Below, piece by piece: positions 58,603 to 64,000 of a stretch of DNA of 64,000 nucleotides. The notes under the pieces were generated by a model, which was not told the DNA's origin, searched no databases, and saw nothing but the letters and a program-made list of their open reading frames with translations. This DNA is from Rhabdaerophilum sp. SD176 (GTDB lineage Bacteria > Pseudomonadota > Alphaproteobacteria > Rhizobiales > Beijerinckiaceae): contig NZ_JARJNS010000007.1 in NCBI RefSeq assembly GCF_030143245.1, positions 62,001 to 126,000 of the forward strand, in the 5' to 3' direction. The position numbers and the translations under genes were made by a program. Within the stretch, counting starts at the first letter, position 1. Each line of letters starts with the position of its first letter.

Positions 58603-58642
58603 ACATGCGATTTATCGCATGTGATCGAAATGCGAATTCGCA
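58603..58642. promoter_or_regulatory. Two adjacent palindromes upstream of sqr
   Basis: ACATGCGA-ttta-TCGCATGT (58603-58622, perfect 8-bp arms) and the 12-bp palindrome TGCGAATTCGCA (58631-58642) share the half-site TGCGA. They lie 70-110 bp before the sqr start in the 162-bp gap after the Crp/Fnr gene. They are likely operators of a dimeric regulator; neither looks like an FNR box (TTGAT-N4-ATCAA). Confidence 0.6.
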
Positions 58643-58694
58643 ATGGAAGAACGAACCAGTCTTCAGAAGGCTGCCAACGCCATTGAACTTTCGA

Positions 58695-59399
58695 TCAAGC
58701 GTCGATCAGACGACGAAGATTGGGCACATCGCACAGGAAGTGATTGGTGCGCGGTTCGGAGATGAAACCCTGCCGCTTCAGCTCCGCCATGGTCCGGCTG
58801 GCCGTCTCGGTGGTCAGCCCCAGAACGGCACCGAGATCTTCGCGGCTGAAAAGATCGCAGCGCTCTCCGTCGTGCCGTTCCGTCAGCCAGAGCAGCAGAC
58901 GCACGACACGATCGCGCGATGAGCCGGTCGAGAATTCGGTGATCCAGCGATCGGCATTGCTGAGCGCCTTGTGCCAGCGTGCCATCAATTCATGGAAGAG
59001 CTGGGCGTTGCTCTGCGAGAGCATGCGGACGAAATCCACCGGCAGCCGGCAGATCTCCGTATCCTGGAGCGTTGTCGCTGTATGGGGATATTCCGGTTCG
59101 ATCAGGGCTTCGAGACCGATGAGATCGGTCTTTCCCATCAGGCGGACAATCCGTTGCGTCCCGTCGGGCAGGAACTGGGTAAGCTTCACAAGCCCGTTCC
59201 GAATGGTGAAAAGCGAACCAGCAGGATCGCCGGCGGAATAGATCACGGCGCCGGCAGGGAAAACCGACTGATCGATCGGCCGGTGAAACCGCTCGAAATC
59301 ATCTTCCTTCAGCCCGGCGAACAACACTGAGTTCCGGATCATGCAATTCCGGCAATCCGCCGTTCCGCTCCAGGCCTCATGCAATCCGATACGCTTCAC
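58695..59399 (-). CDS. Crp/Fnr-family transcriptional regulator
   Basis: A 234-residue regulator: cyclic-nucleotide-type sensor (GAVIYSAGDPAGSLFTIRNGLVKLTQFLPDGTQRIVRLMGKTDLIG) and C-terminal HTH (FSREDLGAVLGLTTETASRTMAELKRQGFI). Cysteines at 16 and 19 (DCRNC) and one near 113 (TEICRLP) recall FNR, which needs four for its 4Fe-4S cluster; the third N-terminal cysteine is missing. It starts 12 bp after cydC, on the same strand. Oxygen or sulfur sensing for the cyd and sqr genes is plausible. Confidence 0.88.
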   Translation of the reverse strand: MKRIGLHEAWSGTADCRNCMIRNSVLFAGLKEDDFERFHRPIDQSVFPAGAVIYSAGDPAGSLFTIRNGLVKLTQFLPDGTQRIVRLMGKTDLIGLEALIEPEYPHTATTLQDTEICRLPVDFVRMLSQSNAQLFHELMARWHKALSNADRWITEFSTGSSRDRVVRLLLWLTERHDGERCDLFSREDLGAVLGLTTETASRTMAELKRQGFISEPRTNHFLCDVPNLRRLIDA

Positions 59400-59411
59400 A
59401 ACATCTCCCCC

Positions 59412-61127
59412 TTAATCGGCGCGAGAGTGTCTGGGCCCCTCGGGGATTGCAAGGCTGTGCTTGCTTATCGCGACAAGTTGACCGGCTTCCAGCCGGAAGA
59501 TCTCGTCCATCTCGGCAAGCCCGGCCAGCCGATGCGTAAGCAGGAGCAGGCTTGCTTCTGGATGATCCGCGAGGACAGCTACCATGACGGCGGATTCGGT
59601 TTCTGCATCAAGCCCCTCGGTTGGCTCGTCAAGGATCAGGATGGCGGGCCTCCGCAACAGCGTTCTCGCCAGAAGCAGGCGCCGCGCCTCGCCGCCGGAC
59701 AAGGCCCGGCCATGCGCACCGACCCAGGTGTCGAAACCTTCCGGCAGGCTTTCGATCAGCGGAAGAATCTGCGCCGTCCGACAAGCCTGTTCCAGGGCCA
59801 CGTCCGATGCATCAGGATCGGCAAAGAGCAGGTTGCCGCGAATCGTCCCGCTGAAGATGTGATCGTTCTGGGCCAGCAACGCGATATGCTTCCTGAGATG
59901 TTCGCCGGAGAGCTGCCGGTAGTCATGCCCGTTCAGGACAAGGGCACCGTGTTGCGGGGCGAGGAACCGAAGGGCCAGTGCTGCCAGCGTGGATTTGCCG
60001 GAGCCGCTGGCCCCCAGAATGGCGATGCGCTGCCCTGGTTTCAGCACAAGGTCGAGATCACGCAAGCCTTCACCCGCCGCTCCGGGATATCGGAAACACA
60101 TATTGCTGAAATGCAGGGTCAGAGGTGCGAAAACCGGTTCGGGTTGAGCCGGCTCCGGGACCGCTTGCTCACGATCGGCGATCCCGAAAACACGTCTTGC
60201 CGAAGCCAGCACGACCGGAACGGACTGGACCGCCAGCGGCCATCCGGCGACGGCGTCGAACAGAGCCACTGTCATGAGCAGAAGCATCGGCAATTCGGCC
60301 GGCGGCAAGCCCCCAGCCTGTACAGCGGGTATGCCAATCACCAGAAGAATGACAACGCCGAGATGCGCGAAAAGCGGGATCGCGGCATTGCCGAACGCTT
60401 GCCCGCGCGCGAGCCGATCTTCCGCAGCGAGCAAGCGATCCGAATGGCCGATCAGGCTTTTCCGATGGAGGCCCTCCGGATCGTAGATTGCAAGTTCCGC
60501 CTGCCCTTCGATCGCCTCGACCGATGCGGAATTCAGATCGGCCGTCGCCTCGGCTGCGATTGCGGCATCGCGTCGGTGGATCGCGAGGAGCACGATCGGA
60601 ACGCCCATGCCGGCACAGGCGAGGAGCGCGCCAAGCACGAAGGCGACAAGCGGTTGGCTGATCGCAAGCCAGATCAGCACCGGAAGGATGACCAGCATAC
60701 CGGCCAATATGGGCGCCACGATCCTCAGGAAGGCGAGTTCCATGCGGTCAATATCGACACGCAGGCGCGTCAGCAGATCGCCCGCCGAAATGCCTTCGAG
60801 CGAAGCCGGGGCTGCCCGCTCGATACGGCCAAAGAGCCAGGCGCGCAGGCGGGCAACAAACCGCAAGGTTGCCTCGTGGCCAACCAGCCGCTCGGCATAG
60901 CGGCCCGCCGTTCGAAGGATGGAGAATCCCCGGATCATCGCGGCCGGCGTGAAGTAGTTCATGGAAAGACCGGCCAGTCCGGCGAGAGCCATGGACGTAA
61001 TGAACCAGCCCGATGTCGCCATCAGCGCCACATGGGCCGCAGTCGCCACGGCCGAGACAAAGACCGCCAGCACCATCCAGCCCGCATGGGGCCGCATGAG
61101 CGAGAGAAGACGCCAGAACGTCATCAT
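59412..61127 (-). CDS. cydC: Heme/thiol ABC exporter CydC
   Basis: A 571-residue ABC half-transporter: six-span membrane domain (~residues 15-310), then an ATPase domain with GASGSGKSTL, LSGGEARRLLLARTL and AILILDEPTEGLD. FWRLLSLMRPHAGWMVLAVFVSAVATAAHVALMATSGWFIT is the CydC-type N-terminus. With CydD it is needed for cytochrome bd assembly, exporting cysteine/glutathione or loading heme. It overlaps cydD by 4 bp. Confidence 0.93.
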   Translation of the reverse strand: MMTFWRLLSLMRPHAGWMVLAVFVSAVATAAHVALMATSGWFITSMALAGLAGLSMNYFTPAAMIRGFSILRTAGRYAERLVGHEATLRFVARLRAWLFGRIERAAPASLEGISAGDLLTRLRVDIDRMELAFLRIVAPILAGMLVILPVLIWLAISQPLVAFVLGALLACAGMGVPIVLLAIHRRDAAIAAEATADLNSASVEAIEGQAELAIYDPEGLHRKSLIGHSDRLLAAEDRLARGQAFGNAAIPLFAHLGVVILLVIGIPAVQAGGLPPAELPMLLLMTVALFDAVAGWPLAVQSVPVVLASARRVFGIADREQAVPEPAQPEPVFAPLTLHFSNMCFRYPGAAGEGLRDLDLVLKPGQRIAILGASGSGKSTLAALALRFLAPQHGALVLNGHDYRQLSGEHLRKHIALLAQNDHIFSGTIRGNLLFADPDASDVALEQACRTAQILPLIESLPEGFDTWVGAHGRALSGGEARRLLLARTLLRRPAILILDEPTEGLDAETESAVMVAVLADHPEASLLLLTHRLAGLAEMDEIFRLEAGQLVAISKHSLAIPEGPRHSRAD

Positions 61128-62824
61128 GCCGATGCATCCGCCGGCGCCAGCCCGACCCGGCCCGCGTCGAGCCAGATTGTCCGATCCGCCAATGCCCGCG
61201 TTTCTCCACGATGGGCAATGATCAGGAGGGTCCGGCCCGGCTTCAGGGCTCTGATGGACCCGTGGATCAAGGCTTCGGTTTCCGGATCGAGATGGGCCGT
61301 CGGCTCATCCAGCAGCACGAGCGGCGCATTGCGATAGAAGGCGCGTGCGAGCCCAATCCGTTGCGCCTCACCGCCCGACAAGGCATGGCCGCTGGCACCG
61401 ATGACGGTGGAAAAGCCCTTGGGCAGTCCAGCGATCCGTTGATCAATCCGGGCCTGCTCAGCGGCCCGGCGCACTCGATCCGCGTCGGGGTTTCCATCAC
61501 CGAGTGCGATATTGGACGCGACAGTTCCGGTGAACAGTGTCGGCTGCTGGGGGATATAGGCAATCGAGCGCCGGAGTGCCGCCAGCGGGATCGTTTCCAG
61601 CGCCTGCCCATCGATCCGGATAGCACCTGAATCCGGCATCACGAAGCCCATGAGAAGGCTGAAAAGGCTGGATTTTCCGGCACCGGATGGGCCCGCAATC
61701 GCCACGCATTCGCCAGCGGCGACAGCAAGGGTGATGCCCGTCAGGCCTGTTCGCTCGCCGGGATAGGCAAGGTGCACATCCTCGATCGTGAGCGCCGGTG
61801 CATGACGGAGCAGCGGGCCTGTCATGCTTGCCGGCATTTCATCCGGCCGCGCCAGTTCAGGCATGGTCTCCAGTGCAGCCAGCCGCTCAGCGGCTCCCAA
61901 AGCCTCCATGCGGGCGTGATAGGCCGTGCCCATCGCGCGCAGGGGCAGATAGAATTCCGGCGCCAGCAGCAGGATGAAGAGCCCGTGCTGGTAGCTCATC
62001 TCGCCCCAGAGCAAACGGAACCCGATCAGCACAGCAATGATGGCGATCGAAACGGTAGCAAAGAATTCAAGCGTCAGTGCGGAGAGAAAAGCGATCCGCA
62101 GGACCCTCATCGTTTCCAGGCGGTAGGAATCCGCCGCTTCGGCCACGGCCTGCTGCATGCGCGGACCGGCGTTGAAGGCCTTGATGGTCGCCAGTCCCTG
62201 CATCGCATCCAGGAAATGGCCGGACATACGCTGGAGCTTCAGCCATTGCCGCTGGTTCAGGGCCTCGGCGCCCTTGCCAATCAGCACCATGAAGAACGGG
62301 ATCAATGGAGCCGTGATCAGGAAGGCGAGGCCGGAGATCCAATCGAGCGGCGCAACGACAGCCAGAATGCCGAGGGGCAGCATCGCGGCTTGTGCAGTTG
62401 CAGGCAAATATCGGGAGAAAAAAGGCTCAACGCCACGCACGCCTTCAGCGAGAGCGGAGACGACCTCGCCAGTCGGGCGCGTGGAGAGACCAACAGGCCC
62501 GACCCGATCCACCTTCTCCAGCAGGGCCGATCGCAGCTTCGGCAGAATGGCGAGTGCTGCGGCAAAACCGGAGCGTTCGGCGATGTAGCTCGCCAAAATT
62601 CGCGCCAGGACTGTCAGTGCAAGCAGGACGATCAGGCCAAGCACAGTGTCCAGCGCCTGCTTCTCGACCAGCACCCGATGCAGGATCATCGCCAGCAGCC
62701 AGGCCTGCCCGACAATCATGATGCCGGAGATGCCACCGGCAATCATCGCGCGGGTCAACGGCTTCCGCGCGCGGGGCCGCCAGCGTTTCAGGAAGTCCAG
62801 CGCCTGAGGAGAGGAACTCGCCAC
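61124..62824 (-). CDS. cydD: Heme/thiol ABC exporter CydD
   Basis: A 566-residue ABC half-transporter with the CydD-type segment GFAAALAILPKLRSALLEKVDRVGPVGLSTRPTGEV, and an ATPase domain with GPSGAGKSSLF, LSGGEAQRIGLARAF and LVLLDEPTAHLD. It is the partner of CydC. The gene follows cydX by 55 bp, so the order on the minus strand is cydB-cydX-cydD-cydC. Confidence 0.93.
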   Translation of the reverse strand: MASSSPQALDFLKRWRPRARKPLTRAMIAGGISGIMIVGQAWLLAMILHRVLVEKQALDTVLGLIVLLALTVLARILASYIAERSGFAAALAILPKLRSALLEKVDRVGPVGLSTRPTGEVVSALAEGVRGVEPFFSRYLPATAQAAMLPLGILAVVAPLDWISGLAFLITAPLIPFFMVLIGKGAEALNQRQWLKLQRMSGHFLDAMQGLATIKAFNAGPRMQQAVAEAADSYRLETMRVLRIAFLSALTLEFFATVSIAIIAVLIGFRLLWGEMSYQHGLFILLLAPEFYLPLRAMGTAYHARMEALGAAERLAALETMPELARPDEMPASMTGPLLRHAPALTIEDVHLAYPGERTGLTGITLAVAAGECVAIAGPSGAGKSSLFSLLMGFVMPDSGAIRIDGQALETIPLAALRRSIAYIPQQPTLFTGTVASNIALGDGNPDADRVRRAAEQARIDQRIAGLPKGFSTVIGASGHALSGGEAQRIGLARAFYRNAPLVLLDEPTAHLDPETEALIHGSIRALKPGRTLLIIAHRGETRALADRTIWLDAGRVGLAPADASA

Positions 62825-62879
62825 GAGATGTCCGTTTCAACAGTCGCTGGGCCGCCTTGAACGCGCTTTCCTATCGTTC

Positions 62880-63029
62880 TCAGCCATGCACCTTGCGGCT
62901 GCCTGCCGATGCCGCCTCCGTCGCGGCCTCTTCGCTCTCGAACTCGTTCTGGAACTCATACCACATCACATTGATGACACCGAAGGCGAGAGCAGCCGTG
63001 ACACCAAGAATCCACGCAAAATACCACAT
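62880..63029 (-). CDS. cydX: Cytochrome bd oxidase small subunit CydX
   Basis: A 49-residue protein beginning MWYFAWILGVTAALAFGVIN, the diagnostic CydX/YbgT sequence, with one membrane span and then a charged tail (NEFESEEAATEA). The gene starts 22 bp after the cydB stop. CydX stabilises the CydAB complex and its hemes. The tail is longer than in E. coli CydX (37 residues). Confidence 0.92.
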   Translation of the reverse strand: MWYFAWILGVTAALAFGVINVMWYEFQNEFESEEAATEAASAGSRKVHG

Positions 63030-63051
63030 GATTTCAATCCTTTTCCGAGGT

Positions 63052-64000
63052 TCAGTAAGCGGAGTGCTTGTTCGCTTCGATCTGCGCGAGCGTGACCCGG
63101 CCCCACATCGCGCGATACGCCCAGAGCGTGTAAGCGAGCACGATGGGCAGGAAGATCAACACCGCAAAAAACATGATCTTCAGCGTGAGGTGACTTGAGG
63201 CGGCGTCCCAGACCGTCAGGCTGGCATTCGGCTGCGTGCTCGAGGGCAGGAGGAAGGGAAACATGGCAGCGCCCGCTGTTCCGATGATCCCGGTCATGCC
63301 GAGGCTCGAGGCAACAAAACCGATGCCCGGTCGGCCCGCCCTCGACAGTTGACGCGCGGCAAGCGGCATCAGAAGGCCCGTGATCGGCAGGAGCATGGCG
63401 ACGGGAAGTTTCGCATAGATATCGAACCACGCGCCGGCCGCGCGTACCACTTCCTTTGCCAGCGGGTTCGGCAGTGCTGAATGCGCCGGCTCGGAGACGA
63501 TGCGATAGCCATCAATGCCCAGCCACAGCCAGATCCCGCCCAGTGCGAAAGCCGCCGGAACGACAAGCCCGAGGCTGCCGATCGCGGAACGTGCCCGGTC
63601 AGCAATCACGGTATCCGCCCGCATCTGCAACCAGAGCGCGCCGTGCAAGGCCAGCATCGCGACGCTGATCGCACCGGCGAGCAGCGCAAACGGATTGAGC
63701 AGCGGCAGAAGCGCCCAGATAAAGCTGCCCTCGAAATGCGGCTTCAGGAAGCGATCCAGATGGAACGGCACCCCCTGAAGCAGGTTGCCGAACGCTACGC
63801 CAAAGATCAGCGCCGGCACGAGCCCGCCGACGAACAGGCCCCAATCCCACGCATTGCGCCATTTCGGATTCTCGAGCTTCGAGCGGTAGTCAAAGCCGAC
63901 CGGCCGGAAGAAAAGCGCAACGAGCACGAGCAGCATCGCGAGATAGAAGCCCGAAAAGGCTGCCGCATACACCGCTGGCCAGGCCGCGAAGATCGCCCCG
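63052..64000 (-). CDS. cydB: Cytochrome bd ubiquinol oxidase subunit II CydB (5' end beyond window)
   Basis: The C-terminal ~316 residues of CydB are visible. The frame is open to the right edge, and GAIFAAWPAVYAAAFSGFYLAML at its beginning corresponds to CydB residues ~60-80 of ~380. Further signatures are NPKWRNAWDWGLFVGGLVPALIFGVAFGNLLQG and the multiple membrane helices. CydB and CydA form the high-affinity, sulfide- and cyanide-tolerant quinol oxidase. cydA is expected just beyond the right edge. Confidence 0.93.
   Translation of the reverse strand, partial: GAIFAAWPAVYAAAFSGFYLAMLLVLVALFFRPVGFDYRSKLENPKWRNAWDWGLFVGGLVPALIFGVAFGNLLQGVPFHLDRFLKPHFEGSFIWALLPLLNPFALLAGAISVAMLALHGALWLQMRADTVIADRARSAIGSLGLVVPAAFALGGIWLWLGIDGYRIVSEPAHSALPNPLAKEVVRAAGAWFDIYAKLPVAMLLPITGLLMPLAARQLSRAGRPGIGFVASSLGMTGIIGTAGAAMFPFLLPSSTQPNASLTVWDAASSHLTLKIMFFAVLIFLPIVLAYTLWAYRAMWGRVTLAQIEANKHSAY

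Noticed and set aside
59379-61337. A 652-codon plus-strand open frame
   Set aside because: It lies opposite cydC and the 3' end of cydD. The translation is rich in Arg/Gln/His with no domain.

Overview
The window is high-GC alphaproteobacterial chromosome, most likely from a Hyphomicrobiales (Rhizobiales) member. The main evidence is the housekeeping block rplU-rpmA-(GNAT)-obgE-proB-proA-nadD-rsfS-rlmH-envC-ctpA-(YibQ-like deacetylase)-rppH, in an order usual for that group, and an L21 protein with a long helix-hairpin-helix tail. No species can be named from the sequence alone.

Layout. (1) Positions 1-18042 are an aromatic-acid catabolic region. A fused 2-aminobenzoyl-/salicylyl-CoA monooxygenase-reductase (minus strand, cut by the left edge) faces a plus-strand operon of SDR, MarR, enoyl-CoA hydratase, acyl-CoA dehydrogenase, aryl-CoA ligase, RidA and a second flavin monooxygenase. 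Opposite lies a minus-strand unit of DUF3830 protein, a Liv-type ABC transporter and a cupin. An identical 17-bp near-palindrome lies upstream of the monooxygenase and of the transporter binding protein, which suggests that one regulator, probably the MarR inside the operon, controls both. Next come an IclR regulator divergent from pobA and another MarR. (2) Positions 18052-33694 are the housekeeping block. It is interrupted by a DUF1217 protein and by a crescentin-like coiled-coil gene that overlaps a TetR gene tail to tail. (3) A tRNA-Ser(CGA) at 34192-34281 marks the left end of a ~20.4 kb putative genomic island. Its 24-bp tRNA end is repeated at 54663-54686, inside a ~190-bp imperfect direct repeat. 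The island carries HxlR/YdhR-like/AhpD-like genes, an IS3 remnant, an Asp/Glu-type racemase, an amidase, an unusual AT-rich HTH regulator, a complete peptide ABC transporter, an XRE-cupin regulator, an amino-acid ABC transporter without its own ATPase, a prephenate-dehydratase-fold protein, a small tyrosine recombinase, a nitroreductase/MarR pair with a perfect palindromic operator, a methyltransferase and a two-component system. (4) Positions 54963-64000 hold a methyltransferase and a minus-strand sulfur/respiration region: DsrE-like, rhodanese and type II sulfide:quinone oxidoreductase-like proteins, all with export signals, then a Crp/Fnr regulator and cydC, cydD, cydX and cydB (cydB cut by the right edge).

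How the parts may work together. The first region imports and CoA-activates an aromatic acid, dearomatises it, and continues by beta-oxidation-like steps and perhaps RidA-assisted deamination. The island couples uptake of peptides or amino-acid derivatives to racemisation and amide hydrolysis. The right end looks like a sulfide-oxidising module placed beside the sulfide-tolerant bd oxidase. All functions are read from motifs and gene order; no similarity search was run.
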